Shown piece by piece: positions 43,478-55,500 of a stretch of DNA of 64,000 bases; the first letter of the stretch is position 1; each line of letters starts with the position of its first letter. A model generated the notes under the pieces. That model was not told the DNA's origin, searched no databases, and worked only from the letters and a program-made list of their open reading frames with translations. The DNA is taken from contig NC_132925.1 of NCBI RefSeq assembly GCF_047675955.1, forward strand, positions 77,009,622 through 77,073,621, written 5' to 3'. This stretch comes from Chlorocebus sabaeus (lineage: Eukaryota > Chordata > Mammalia > Primates > Cercopithecidae). The translations under genes and the position numbers were made by a program.

Positions 43478-43705
43478 ATCATGTTTTAAAGCCAGACGGG
43501 GATTCACAACCAGGATCTGGCACTATTGGCTGCATGACTTGGGCAATTACTTAAACTTCCCCTGCCTCTGTTTCCTCATTTGCAAAATGGGGTTTTAAAA
43601 TAGTACCTACTTCATAAGGTTGTTGTGAACATTAAATAAATTAAATAGAATCATGTGCATAAAGCCTTTAGCATAGTGCCTGGCAATAGTAATAATAATT
43701 ACTGT
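43478..43705 (+). mobile_element. MIR, second in tandem orientation
   Basis: aagccagacggggattcaca, then tgcatgacttgggcaattac, then tgtttcctcatttgcaaaat, then taaggttgttgtgaacatta, then agcatagtgcctggca. Well preserved. Confidence 0.85.
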
Positions 43706-44315
43706 CATATAAATTATTTAAATAATTATTCACTAAAAGTAAGTAATGCTTTGTTTGGCTTTTTTGTTAAATCTAAGTTGGAAAGATCTGTCAAACTAGA
43801 TACTGACAATGTTGTAAAGCAGCAGAACAGTCTGGAAGTTGTATGTTTCAGGAAGCTTCACAGCAATCCAGTTAAAGCGTTTTCTGAATTCCTTAGGAGG
43901 CAGTGATATGGTGGTCTCCAAATCTATATGCTCACCTACCCACAGCTTGGAGCACTGAACTTCAATTTTCCAACTTTCCTACTGTTGTTTGGGTACAAGG
44001 ACAAATTCTCCTCCACAGTAAAGTAATTTCCTCCATAAAATCTGCTCCGGAGTCAACCCTGGCTAAAATGCCCCCTGGTGAACAGTATTGTTAGGCATAT
44101 GCAGTTAGGGGTCCTGGTGGTTTTCTCACCAACAAAAATCTCTTGTGGGAGAATGGTCCCACTATCCTGAGATCCTGGCCGCTCTGATGAGCAGAAGCAC
44201 TTTATGCCTTCTTCCCTCACACAGAGACCTGGATATCTATTTTTTCTTTCTTTCTTTCTTTTTTCTTCTACCTTTAAAAAAACAAAAAACAAAAAAACAA
44301 CCTAACAGTATGATG
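43706..44315. other. Intronic sequence with a (TTTC)n run
   Basis: A (TTTC)n microsatellite lies at 44243-44261, followed by an A-rich stretch at 44275-44300. No dispersed repeat was recognised. Confidence 0.4.
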
Positions 44316-44319
44316 GACA

Positions 44320-44890
44320 CTATGGATAGAATGGTAATTAACAATATGTGAGCTTTGAAGTAAAGCAGAATCGGGCCCCATCTCTTACAAATAAGCTGAT
44401 TTTGCATAATTTACTTGGCTTCCTTAAGCCTAGTTTCTCTATCTTATACTGAAATTAAAAATGTTTTTCCCTGGGGCCAGGTCAGTGGCTCATGCCTGTA
44501 AGCACTTTGGGAGGCTGAGGCAGGAGGGTCACTTGAGGCCAGGTGTTTGAGATGAGACTGGACAATATAGCAAGACACCATTTCTACAAAAAAAAAAAAA
44601 TTTTCTAAAAATTAGCTGAGTGTGGTACATGCATGTCTGTAGTCCTAGCTACTCATGAGGCTAAAGTGGGAGGATTGCTTGAGCCCAGAAGTCCCAGGAA
44701 TTCAATGTTATGATCTTGCCACTGCCCTCCAGTCTGGGCAACAGAGCGAGACCATGTTTCAAAAAAAAAAAGCAAAAATACTCCCTGATACCATTCCTGC
44801 ATTATTGTGAGGTTGAAATGAAATAGATAATTCCTATAAAGCCTATATCTGACATGTGATAACTTTTCAACAAGTTTTTATGATTGTTAT
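44320..44890 (+). mobile_element. MIR split by an Alu
   Basis: Left piece tgagctttgaagtaaagcag and acttggcttccttaagccta; right piece ttgtgaggttgaaatgaaat. Consistent with one sense MIR opened at about 44474. Confidence 0.6.
44475..44771 (+). mobile_element. AluJ-like
   Basis: ggccaggtcagtggctcatg to agcgagaccatgtttcaaaa. The usual atcccagcac is shortened to aagcac. Confidence 0.9.
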
Positions 44891-44924
44891 TGTTGTTGCT
44901 GTGGTTACTTTTTGATTAAGGAAG

Positions 44925-45295
44925 TTTAGATTCAGCTCTTCCATCAGTTACAACTCAAACTCTCAGCGCCTTAAAAGAGAAGCATTTATTTATTTGTTGT
45001 GTTTTGTGTCCACCGTCAGTTGACAGAGACTCTGTTAGCCTATGTCCCAGGCTGATGGTGCAGCCCCTGTTTCAAATGATGCTCCCACTGTGCCAGGGAA
45101 AGAAAAGCTCTGGAGGGTCTTTCACCAGAAAATACAGGCTTCAGCCTAAAAGGGACACAGAGCACTTCTGCTCACAACTCATAGGCCTGAAGTAGTCATG
45201 TAACCCCACCAAATCCCAAGGTTAAACGTAGTCAAATCCTACCATGCTCCCAGAAGGTGGAGAGCTGGAAATGCTTTCCTAACAACTGAATGATG
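44925..45295 (+). mobile_element. Unassigned dispersed repeat
   Basis: actctgttagcctatgtccc, then gtgccagggaaagaaaagct, then ctggagggtctttcaccaga, then ctgctcacaactcataggcc, then cagaaggtggagagctggaa. Shares order and phrases with 35335-35545. Confidence 0.5.
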
Positions 45296-45419
45296 AATGA
45301 CCATCACAGCCATTTAGTTAGTGTAATGGTAGGATGAACCTTTCCTTAGGCAATGGCTACATTTTTCACGATATGTATTTTCCAGGAATGCACCCTTATT
45401 TGCAGATTACCCAATTATT

Positions 45420-45910
45420 TATATGTAACAAATCCTTGCTAAAGGTGGGCACTGTGTTTGGCCCTGAGGATCTAATGGTAAGCAAACACAAGTGAAGTCC
45501 CTGCACTGCATACCGTACAGATCATTGAGGAAGACACAAGTTAATTTAAATACCACACCAGGGAGTTTATAGTTATAAATTGAGATTAAAACGCTGAAGG
45601 AAAGAAACAGAGCTCTGTGACGGAATCTGCTATAGTCTGTGGGGTCAGGGGTAGTTTCTCCTAATTAGTGCTTGAGTTTGGTATGTAAAGGATGAGTAGG
45701 CTTTCACCAAGTGAAGTAGGGAGGGCAGGAGAAACATTTAGGACGGAAGGAACAGCATGTGCCAAGGCCCTGGGCCAGGAGAGTGCCTAGATGTCACAGG
45801 GGTGGAAAGAAGGTCTGTATGGCTAGAACAGGGCCCAGGAGGGGTATGATAAAAGACAGTGCCAGAAAGGCAGACAGGGGCTAAGCCATGCGGATCCCAG
45901 CTGAGGTCTC
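45420..45910 (-). mobile_element. L2 fragment
   Basis: tgggcactgtgtttggccct, then gaagtccctgcactgcatac, then gaacagcatgtgccaaggcc, then ggggctaagccatgcggatc. Antisense L2. Confidence 0.65.
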
Positions 45911-46749
45911 TTCAGGATCTGAGTCATTATCTCTACTGATCTGAAGCCTTTGAGGGACTCAGCTCATGTGAGGGATTGATATAAACCCAGACGGCTTCAC
46001 CAGGACCTCTGAATGTACAAAGGAGTCCCTGTGTTTGGAAGGCCTTCTGATTCCTTTCCCTCACCAAAACCCTTCTGCAATCACAGGTCCGTTCTTTACC
46101 TGTGACATTTTAAAGCTAATATCCTGAGCCTCTCTCCAAACCCAAAGCCCAGAGCCAGCATCTGTACAACAAACGTGTCCCTCTCTGTTTGCACTTCTCA
46201 CATTCAAGGAGGCCTCCCACGGACTCTGGGAAGGAAATGTGATATCCACGCACAGCAGTGCCACTGCCTGCAGAGAGCAAAATTCTCCTAATGTGGCTGA
46301 CAATATGTTGTTCCCTCCTGGGAATGTGGGTTGCACTCTGTCTTTCAGAAATGTAGGATTGGAATGTGTCATCTCCTTAACCTTGGAGGATTGGAGGTTG
46401 TAGATCTGCTGCCAAGCTGACTCAACCTACTGAGCCCACCCAAGTCTCATGTCTACACATGAATGAGAATAACTGAGCCATAGTTACTCAACTAGGAAAC
46501 ATCTAGGATTCTCCAACTGGCATTCTAGGAATACCACCTGGCTGTTCTCGAGAAGACAAGAAGCTTAGATTTTGCCCTTTGGACCTGTACAGAAAAACAG
46601 CAAGTTCTCTGGTCATTTCTCTTTGAGTTCAAAGATAACAGTCTAGAAAGGCTTTCCAGGTAGAAATGGTTTGACCTATGTAGCTTCGGAAAAAAAGTTC
46701 CTAGTTCATAGTGGTCTCTCAAACATTTACATGAGTAGATTTTTTTTAA
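45911..46749. other. Intronic sequence, nothing recognised
   Basis: No repeat recognised. The 103-codon frame on the - strand at 46061-46372 has no recognisable domain, no visible splice context and no neighbours that would support a gene. Confidence 0.4.
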
Positions 46750-46755
46750 AAAAAT

Positions 46756-47690
46756 GTATTCATTCATTCATTCATTCACCAAGACACCATGTATTGAGCA
46801 CCTACAATGAGTCAGACATGGTGCTGGAAAGGTGATAAATGGGTTCTTGGCTCTAGGGAGCTTTCATTCTGCTAAGAAAGCACAGACAATAAACATGTGA
46901 CTAATGAAGTAAGATTGCAGATGGTAGTAAGTGCTATGAAATAAGTAAAAGAAGACAATAGATAGAATGTCAAGAAAAGGGAGGAATGATTTCTTTAGCT
47001 AGAGTGGTCAAGAGAAAAAAAAAATCACTCTAAAATGTGACATATGGCTCAAGAAATAAACACTGAGAAGGAGGCAGCCGTGAGCTAGATGGGAAATAAG
47101 TTTGCAGGTAGAGGAAGAGCAAGAAGAAACTGAGTGTGATGTGTTATGGGAACACATGCAACAGGGAGGATGGTAGTAAATGATGAAGTCAGAAAGGTGA
47201 GTAGGATCTAATGGGGTCAATCAGGTAGTTAATGATGATGAGTTTGGATGCAACAGGACACCATTGGTGAATTTTAGGCAGAATGGTAATAGGATTTCAT
47301 TTATGCCTTGAGAAGATCACCCTGGCTGTTTTAAGGAAAGTGGTCTGAAATGTGGATGTAGGGAGACCAGGTAGGAATCTAACGTAGCGAGAGATGATGG
47401 TGTCTTGCGATATCGAGAAGCTGTCAAATTCAGCAGAACAATATGGAAACAGGGCCAATAAGAATGCTGAACTAGATATGGAATGCAAGGGGAAAGAGGA
47501 AATAAGCATGATTCCCAGGTTTTTAAATATAAGCAATGGGTCGAATGTAGGTGTTACTTTCGAAGATGAGAAAGGAACAGGTTTGGAGGAGGGCAGAGTC
47601 AAAATTTCTCTTTTGTACAAGTTATCTTTGATATTTTGGTTAGATATCTAAGTGGACATCTAAATATACATGAAGCTCAGGGCCAGAAAT
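46756..47690 (-). mobile_element. L2, long fragment
   Basis: Starts with an (ATTC)n run (tattcattcattcattcatt), then tgtattgagcacctacaatg, then gggagctttcattctgctaa, then agaagatcaccctggctgtt, then gagagatgatggtgtcttgc, then agatatctaagtggacatct. About 0.9 kb of antisense L2, the longest in the window. Confidence 0.75.
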
Positions 47691-48710
47691 ATGATTGGGT
47701 TATTGGGTTGTGTAATAAATGCTAAACATCACAGGACTCATTTGCATTGTTACCAGACCATTTGGCATTTATCTTTCATTCAACAAAGATGTGTTTAATA
47801 CAATGGCATATGATTCTGTACTGAACCCTAGCAGATCTGATTTCATCTTGGCTGGTGATGAGCTAGTAATCCAACTCTTCATTGGTTATTTTATCTGTCT
47901 AGTCTTCAATGTAGTGGGCATACTGAGTGACAGGTGAATGATATGGAGATATTTGCATATAGAGGAAAAGTACAAAATCAATCTGTTCCAGTATGTAGAT
48001 TTTCTGTGGCTGTTGCTGACAGAGAAAACTGCCTTGCCACCAAGAAGTTATGAAATAACCAAAAATTAAAAGGGTGGCTTGGATGGTCTACATCATGAGC
48101 TTCACTAGTCTTTTAATTATCTCTGCTTTCCTAAAGTTGATCTTATGAACCATGTATGTGTACCACCAGGAAAGTAGAAAAATTGTTCCATTTGGGATAA
48201 GAACACTAGCTTTTCAAGATCTTGTGATGCCTTGACTGTCTTCAAAGTATCTACTAATTCAACCAAAAAAAAAAAAATCAAACTACATGATAGGTGTTAG
48301 TCAAAATAAGCAGATGATGGAGGACCAATTATACTCTTTGGTTAATTGGTCTGATACCCCATAAATCTGATGTAAAAGATAAAGATCATGTCATTGCTCT
48401 GTCCCAATTCTGTCATTTTTAAAAGATTTGGTTTTGATATAGACAGTGGTAGAAAATTACAGTAAAGTCATCTTGTTTGGGTGACAGTATCTAATGTAAT
48501 GGCACCTTTAGAAAAGGGCAAAGTGCTTTGATCTGTCAGACCATGTAGCAAGCAAATGATATGGAACATTCTGAGTTTGCATAAAGGTCTGGCTTCACAT
48601 TTTTAAAAACAAAACCAAACCAAAACTATCATTAGGTGTGAACCCTAAGCTTTCTAGATTTTTCCAGAAACTTTTCTACCATTCTCTACTAAATCTAGAC
48701 TTATTATCAG
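47691..48710. other. Intronic sequence, nothing recognised
   Basis: About 1 kb without a recognised element. An A13 run lies at 48265-48277. Confidence 0.4.
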
Positions 48711-48711
48711 A

Positions 48712-48989
48712 GGCCAGGCACAATGGCTCACACATATAATCTCAGCACTTTGGGAGGCTGAGGTGGACGGATCACTTGAGGCCAGGAGTTTGAGACCAAC
48801 ATGGCGAAACCTTGTCTCTACCAAAAATACAAAAATTAGCTGCTGGCAGGTGCCTGTAGTCCCAGCTACTTGGGAGGCTGACGCATGAGAATCACTTGAA
48901 CCCGAGAGGCGAAGGTTGCAATGAGCCAAGATCATGCCACTACATTTCAGCCTGGATGACCAAACAAGACTCTGTCTCAAAAAAAAAAA
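48712..48989 (+). mobile_element. Alu with small deletions
   Basis: ggccaggcacaatggctcac to aagactctgtctcaaaaaaa. The linker after attagct lacks the usual gggcgtggtggc segment. Confidence 0.92.
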
Positions 48990-49330
48990 GTGTTTTTTAA
49001 AAAAATATATTCATAATCATTATAAATTGAAATGTGGTACCACATATTACAATCTATTATTTTCTTGTCATCCACAAGCAAGAGATAAATGTGAATTAGC
49101 ATAGTCTGATGGTATTCCAAATGTCATACACTATATTTTAAACAACTAAGGGAAATGTTTTAAATATTATTTAAAGACTTTATCCATAAGTATTATAGCA
49201 TTTATGATATTTAATGTGCATGTGTTAATATGTGGCAATGTTTAAGTTCATATAAACCATTTTTTACTAAAATATGGTATCTTTTGTGACTCAAGCAAAT
49301 GTAATATAATGTTTAATTCCACAGCAAAAT

Positions 49331-49380
49331 ATATATATATTATATATGTAAATATATATTTATATATAAGATAGATAGAT

Positions 49381-49462
<82 letters not shown>

Positions 49463-49476
49463 GATAGATAGATAGG
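49331..49476 (+). repeat. Compound AT / GA / GATA microsatellite
   Basis: An AT-rich palindromic stretch (atatatatattatatatgta) at 49328-49367, a (GA)n run at about 49386-49416, then about 14 (GATA) units to 49475. It produces an artificial open frame on the - strand. Confidence 0.95.
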
Positions 49477-49483
49477 CAGGCCT

Positions 49484-49560
49484 GGCCAACATAGCAAAAC
49501 CTCATCTCTACCAGAAATACAAAATTATCTGGGAGTGGTGGCAGACACTTGTAGTCCCAG
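49484..49560 (+). mobile_element. Alu internal fragment
   Basis: ctggccaacatagcaaaacc, then tcatctctaccagaaataca, then gagtggtggcagacacttgt, then agtcccag. Both ends are missing. It abuts the GATA repeat. Confidence 0.85.
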
Positions 49561-50769
49561 ATAAATGCCTCACATATGCTAAAATAAAGAGAATAGTATA
49601 ATAAACCCCATGTAGGTATCATCCAGCTTTTATCACCTAACAAGTCATGGTCATTCTTGTTTCATCTTGGCGCCCCCCATTTTTCCATCCTCAGATGATT
49701 TTGAAGCAGATTTCAAACATCATGTCATCTGTATTTTTTTCAGCATGTATCTTGAAAAGATAGGATTTTTACAAGAACAACCACCCATAGTCATAGGCAG
49801 GAAACCATTATGATGCCTATAACAAATTTACAAACATTCCTTATCATTTGCTATCAAATATGGTCACATTTCCATGTTTTTGTGTATATCTGGAAATTTT
49901 CTGAAACTTCGTTTAAATTGTTCTCTGAATGAGGTTCATACATGGTGAATTGGGTACTATCTCTCTCGAGCTCTTTCTGTCTATAGGTAGAAACTTAATT
50001 TTTTTAATAAAACTTTTACTGACCCCAGAAAAAATTTGTGTCATACATGTTGGGAGATCATCATCAATAATATTAAAATGACAATAATATTTTGCTCCTA
50101 AGCATCTTTTCTTTAGGAGTCTAACCCAGTCATATCTCATTTATATCTGTGAATTTTGCCAAATAGTGTTTCTTTTTTAGCTAATTTTTTCTACCCTTCT
50201 AAGTGGGTACCTTATGTTTTGAACCACCTGATACTTTGCAGGCAGGCTTCATTCTATGTCTTACATTACACAAAATGACCTTCCTCCCTTCCCCCACACT
50301 GCTCCCCACCCTCATTTCTTCCCTTTGCCTTTGGAATCACAGCCCTGCAGTAAGTGGTTTTCCCATGATCTTTCTGGCCTCCATTTACCAAAGCTGAACA
50401 GTAGTTCCAAAACAGTATGTGGAAGGGAAGAGTATTCCCTTATTAGGACCCCGGAATTGACCTCATGGAGATTCTGGCTCCCCAAAAGATCTCTCCACAT
50501 TAGACACACACACAGTACCCAGTCACAAAAATGAGGAAAATGAGCAATGAATTAACTATGATGCAAAGTTATTTAATGTATATATAATTCCCTTATTATG
50601 AAAATGACTTTTTAATTCAACTGCTTTGTAACAAAGAAATTAATAGAAACTTCCAAGATTTTTTGCTTGCTTGTCTGCTTATTTGCTTGCTTTTCTTTTG
50701 TATCAGCTAGCTGTGACCTTGGTTACATTACCTGCATTTAAGAGTTTCTTGGTATTGAACAGATGTTTT
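49561..50769. other. Intronic sequence, possible old L1 traces
   Basis: The part at 49590-50180 (taataaaccccatgtaggta, catccagcttttatcac) has the look of a very old L1-type repeat but cannot be placed. A (CTTG)n-like patch lies at about 50663-50693. Confidence 0.3.
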
Positions 50770-50860
50770 GTAGTTCCCAGCTCCTTAATTTATAAGCTGG
50801 TTGAGTCTCAATGGCCTCAGCTGTAAGATGGGGATAATAATACTATATAAATACTCAGGT
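50770..50860 (+). mobile_element. MIR fragment
   Basis: ggttgagtctcaatggcctc, then agctgtaagatggggataat, then aatactatataaa. Confidence 0.55.
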
Positions 50861-51185
50861 TGATTAACCAAAGGTGGAGGTATTGAAATAATATAAAGAA
50901 TATAGAGAAAAAAAATTTTTAAGCTGCAAATGAGGTTCAGAAAAGGCAGAAATTCAAGTGGCTATAAGGCTATAAGTAGCAGGAATGAATGATCTCAGGG
51001 CACAATCCCTGAGAAGCATCAACTCCAACAGGAAAGATTCCAAGTCCCTGGAGAGTGACACCAGGGCTGGGTTACAGTATCTCTCCTTGACAAGGCTCCT
51101 TAATGGACAGGTCCCAGTGATGCAGGGCAGGCGAGCCCCAAAACTGAGGCTTAGCCCAGGAGGGGTCTTGGCTTCACCCATAAAA

Positions 51186-51560
51186 GAATTGACAAGCCAG
51201 TGGTATTAGACAGCAACTTTAATGGAAGCAGCAGGGTACAGCAGCAGCAGAGCAGGGCTAACACACAGGCAGCATGCCCAGAATAGCAGCCATGGGGCAG
51301 TTCTGCAGTCATATTTACACCTACTTTTAATTGCATGCAAACTAAGGGGTGGATCATGCAGAGATTTCTAGAAAAAATTGGTCACTTCCAGGTTATTGCC
51401 CTGAAAAGGAGTGATAACTTCCAGGTATTGTCATGGCAATGGTAAACTGACAAGGCCCTGATGGTCATGTCTTATGGAGAGGTGCTTTTGTCTCTTCCTA
51501 GTTTCAGCCAGTCTTCAATCTGATCCGGAGCCTGAGCCCTGCCTCCTACCTCACCGCCAC
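51186..51560. mobile_element. Possible LTR, family unassigned
   Basis: The order gtggatcatgcagagatttc, then cacttccaggttattgccct, then catggcaatggtaaactgac, then ggtcatgtcttatggagagg, then cagtcttcaatctgatccgg, then agccctgcctcctacctcac matches an LTR-like sequence seen in many primate loci. I cannot name it. Confidence 0.55.
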
Positions 51561-51669
51561 AAATAAATACAGTGAAGAAGAGATCATCCCCCTAAAAGAA
51601 ATGGTAGTCCTTTACCAGGAGAAGGAGAAATGGTCTGGGCAACAAAAAAACAAAACAAAACAAACTCCC

Positions 51670-51790
51670 ATCACATTATCTCACAGAGTTTTAATGAGGA
51701 TTAAAGAAGTTAATACATAACGTTCACAGTATGTGGCATTTGGTAAAAGCTCAGCAAATTGTAGTCAGTATTACTATTACAGCATAAAAG
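51670..51790 (+). mobile_element. MIR 3' part
   Basis: tcacagagttttaatgagga, then gttcacagtatgtggcattt, then aaaagctcagcaaattgtag. Confidence 0.55.
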
Positions 51791-52299
51791 AGAAAATGAG
51801 CAACAATTCAGCCATGCTGCAAGGGTATATAATCATTAGCAGTTCCTTCACTATGAGAAGGTCCTGATGTGCTTACTCTAGAATTCTCAGAATTGGCCAG
51901 GTTTGAGGCTGGCTCATTTGCATCCATTAACTTTAGGACCTTCAGTCTTAACCTTTCTGGCCTGTTTCTCCTCTCACAAAAGGTGGTAATAATACCAAGC
52001 TAAGTCAGAGGACTGCTCTAGAGCACGATTTATGACCAGTTGTCAAAGTCTCAGGGAAATCCATGGATTTTAGTGCCAAACATCTCCAGTGGAATCAAAG
52101 GGAAGAACTGAGGCAAGTTACACACAACCATGTTTCACATATTTTTAAAAGTGCATTTTATTTATAACCCTACCTCTTTCCAAAAGAATTTTTGGCTGCT
52201 CATATTTTATATAAGTAGCAAATGTTTCGACTCTTAACTAATCAAATTAAGGATGCAATCTGGAGAAATGACGTTAAGAGGTGAACAGCAAGGCTTCAT

Positions 52300-52920
52300 T
52301 TTTAATTCATCATTTAAGAAACATATCTATAACCTAAATAGAAAGTGAGCAAAGGGCATAAACATTGAATAAGTATAAACATGCAACAAGCATATGAAAA
52401 AAGTTTCAACATTGTGAGTACACAAAGAAATGCATATTTGACAGCAGTATCAGATTTTTCACCTTATTGGCAAAGATTTAAAATAAAGACTACCAATATC
52501 TGTGTTAGCAAGGGTGCAGGGGACTTGTACCCTCACACCTTGCTAGGGGGTAATATAAATAGGCACAGTCTTTCTGGAGAAAAAATAAGATGGTATCTAT
52601 CAAAATTAAATTATAAAATACCATTTGACCCAAGAATTTCACTTCTAGTAGTCTTCTTTAAAGAAATATTCATATATGTGATCAAAGAAATATATATATA
52701 CAATATACATTGTTTTTAATAGCAAAAAAATTAAAACAATTAAAATGCCATCAATTAAGTTGTTTAAAATTTTGATACAACAATACAATTGAAATTTTGT
52801 GTAGTCATCATTAAAGAAGTGTATGTATCTCCTGAAATAGAAAAACGTCAAAAATATATTGGCAGTATGATCCAGTATTATAAATATGTGTTTCTAGATG
52901 TTTTAGAAAGACTGAAAAGC
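52300..52920 (+). mobile_element. Old L1M fragment
   Basis: tcaacattgtgagtacacaa, then caccttattggcaaagattt, then aaaataccatttgacccaag, then aatttcacttctagtagtct. A sense old L1 with strong A/T bias. Confidence 0.6.
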
Positions 52921-53329
52921 TTTTACTTGGGATTGTGTTGGTTTTTTAAGTTGCTATAGAGTGGCCATGATGGGATTAGTGAGGTAACAGAAGAAAACTA
53001 AATTCCCCAGTCATGCATGTAGCTGTTAGAATATAAAGCAATACTATAGATAAATGAATCAATAAACAAACAAATGAAATAAGCAAACCTGCTACAAACC
53101 GAAAGATCAGATCGTAACCAAGCTGCTAGGAGAGTTGACGTGAGGGGAGACTTGGGATTCAGTTTCACCTACTAGTTTCAGTTATCAGTGGATAATCACT
53201 TCAGCCTTCCTATCTCAACTTCCTCGCAGGGAAAATCACCAAGCTGGCCAAGCTAATGACCCTCAATAGCTAAGGCTCATAATCCAGAAAATCATAATTA
53301 GACAAGAACTTGAAACTATCTTACACAGA
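52921..53329. other. Intronic sequence, nothing recognised
   Basis: No element recognised. Confidence 0.4.
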
Positions 53330-53785
53330 GAATTCAGAGATATATTGGGGAAGTCTATGAATTATGTTTAGGAGGTCCATGAATTCAACTGAAAATCAAA
53401 TTGCATCTATATTTTTACTAACCTTTACCTGAAATGTAACATTTCATTCAATTGTGAATGTAGGCAACAAACCAAAATAATACTAGCAGATACATCTACA
53501 TCGTGTTAACAATTGCTGCTGATACCTTGAAATATTGTTTACACTTATCACTATACCAGATTACCATAGATATTAGGTTTGTTGCTAGATCTTGTAATTT
53601 AATGAACAGATACCTATTATTTAAAACGATGTTTAAAATTACTCTGATACATGTATATCAATAGAATTGGTTGCCTTTATAATATCATATATTTTATGCA
53701 TTTTGAAACCTTACACTGAAAAGAGTTCTATAAGCTAAATAGTACTGTGCTGAGGAATTCTTGGCCCCAAAGAAATTAAAAATCC
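53330..53785. mobile_element. Possible ancient DNA-transposon remnant
   Basis: ggggaagtctatgaattatg and, at the other end, ggttgcctttataatatcat with tatattttatgcattttgaa recall a hAT-type consensus that I cannot name. Confidence 0.35.
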
Positions 53786-54149
53786 CAATGTTTTGCTTTT
53801 TATTGTTTGCTTTCCTGTTGCAGAAGCAACAGTGACTGGCTTCTGGGGGAGTGACACAAACCTTGCAAAGGTAGCAATTCACTGGGGGATCCTGAAGGAA
53901 TAGGTACAGAGGAAGTCATAAGTCAGGCATTAAAAGAAGTGATAAGCACAGGGAGGAGGCAGCGATAATAAGCTCAGGTTAGCCTGAGTGTTTAATTTCC
54001 TCTTTGCTCTGATAATCAATTTAATTAAGACTAATCTTACTATTTCCTATTCTTTATCACCTCATGAAGAAATTGCCCAGAGACAAGTTCACAAATGTGG
54101 TGGGAGGTGGCAGAGGTGGGAAGTCCACTGTTCTACAATCTAAATTGCT
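53786..54149. other. Intronic sequence, nothing recognised
   Basis: No element recognised. Confidence 0.35.
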
Positions 54150-54595
54150 GACTCAGAGCCCTACTTGTGCATCAGAATCACCTGGGGAGTTTTAAAACTC
54201 TCTCAGTGGGAGGGAATAGGGATAATGTGTATTACTGACTGAGAGAGGCATGTGGGGGTCTTCAGGAAGGCTGAAAATATTTCATATCTTGATCTGACTG
54301 GTGGTTAAATGTGTGGATCCATATATAAAAATTCATTAACCTCTATATTTAAGATTTGAGCTTATGAAGAAAGTGACGCATGGAGACATTGGGTAACTTT
54401 CCCAAGGTTTATCTCAATTTTTTTAAATTCTATCTCAACTTTTTAAAAAATAGCAATTTTCTGGCCCCACCCCTGAAGAGTCTAATTTAATTGTCTGGAG
54501 CAAGGCGGAGGAATCAGTATTTGTTTAAAAACATCTGCCCCCTCCCCCTACCAGTTGACGCTAGTGTGCCTCTAGGATTGAGAACCACTCACACG
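54150..54595 (+). mobile_element. MER5A (hAT-Charlie) split by an L1M piece
   Basis: Left piece tgcatcagaatcacctgggg with agttttaaaactctctc; right piece ctggccccacccctgaagag, gtctggagcaaggcggagga, and the end gattgagaaccactc. An L1M 3' fragment (tcatatcttgatctgactgg, then aaaattcattaacctct) lies between at about 54206-54450. Confidence 0.7.
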
Positions 54596-54604
54596 CTTCA
54601 TGAG

Positions 54605-54748
54605 ATGGAATCATTCATTCAGTCAACAAGTTCACAGAGATTTCAGTGCTAAGTAGTAAGGGCAGAGAGAAAGATAATCTCTGTTCTCAAGATTTTTAAT
54701 TAAGGGAATAAAGTAATAATTACCACTATTGAGATATTAACATAGAAC
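54605..54748 (-). mobile_element. L2 3' end
   Basis: tcattcattcagtcaacaag, then aatctctgttctcaagattt. Antisense L2. Confidence 0.5.
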
Positions 54749-54750
54749 CT

Positions 54751-55070
54751 GGCCGGGTGTGGTGACTCATGCCTGTAATCCCAGCAATTTGGGAGGTGGG
54801 CGGATCACTTGAGTTCAGGAGTTGGAGACCAGGTGGCCAACATGGTGAAACGCTGTCTCTACTAAAATACAAAAAAATTAACCAGGTGTGGTGGCAGGCA
54901 CCTGTAGTCCCAGCCACTCGGGAGGCTGAAGCACGAGAATTGCTTGAACCCAGGAGGTGGAGGTTGCAGTAAGCCGAGATCACACCACTGCACTCCAGCT
55001 TGGGTGACAGAATGAGACTCTGTCTCAAAAAAATAACTAAATAAATAAACAAAATAAAATAAAAATAAAA
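54751..55070 (+). mobile_element. Alu, full length
   Basis: ggccgggtgtggtgactcat to a tail of AAAT and AAAC units (aataaataaacaaaataaaa). Confidence 0.93.
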
Positions 55071-55072
55071 CC

Positions 55073-55210
55073 CAGTGGTCCTCCATCTTCAGTGTCCATC
55101 CTCAGAATCACTTGGGAAACATGTTGAAATTACGGCTTCCAGGCTCCACCCAGAGATTCTGATTCAATAGGTCTGGACTGAGGCCTCAGGAATCTGCTTA
55201 AGGGAACAGT
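55073..55210 (+). mobile_element. MER5A-like (hAT-Charlie)
   Basis: cagtggtcctccatcttcag, then tcagaatcacttgggaaaca, then ccaggctccacccagagatt, then aggcctcaggaatctgctta. Starts directly at the tail of the Alu. Confidence 0.7.
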
Positions 55211-55284
55211 AAGTAAGCTAGGTCTGGCATATACCTAATGCATAGCAGGAGAGCAACAAATATCTACTGAATATAGGAGTTGCT

Positions 55285-55500
55285 GGGCCAAATGCTTTCT
55301 ATACAGTATCTAAGTGAATGATAAACAAGAACCCAATAAGGGTATGTACTAAAGAAAACTCACAGGAGGAAACTGTAGATTGGAGACATTAAACAAACAA
55401 AAAAATTGTCCAAGATCCAACAGTTAATAAAATCAGGGAGTGGAGATTTAAGCACATGTCTCTTTAATTCTCCAAAAGCAAAGCCCTGCACCCTGAACCA
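55285..55500 (-). mobile_element. MIR
   Basis: gggccaaatgctttctatac, then caggaggaaactgtagattg, then tgtccaagatccaacagtta. Diverged antisense MIR. Confidence 0.5.

Noticed and set aside
46061..46372. 103-codon frame on the - strand in repeat-free sequence
   Set aside because: No known motif, no start context of note and no neighbouring exon. A frame of this length occurs by chance in 64 kb.
49413..49476. Regular repeats as a CRISPR-like array
   Set aside because: The units are 4 bp without spacers, a plain microsatellite in a mammalian genome.
49248..49643. 131-codon frame with repetitive Ser/Leu/Ile/Tyr runs
   Set aside because: It is a translation of the GA/GATA microsatellite and an Alu fragment.
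51490..51640. Splice-like cttcctag followed by an open stretch resembling an exon
   Set aside because: The sequence before and after follows an LTR-like repeat pattern, there is no matching donor, and it does not resemble the next CAPS segment.
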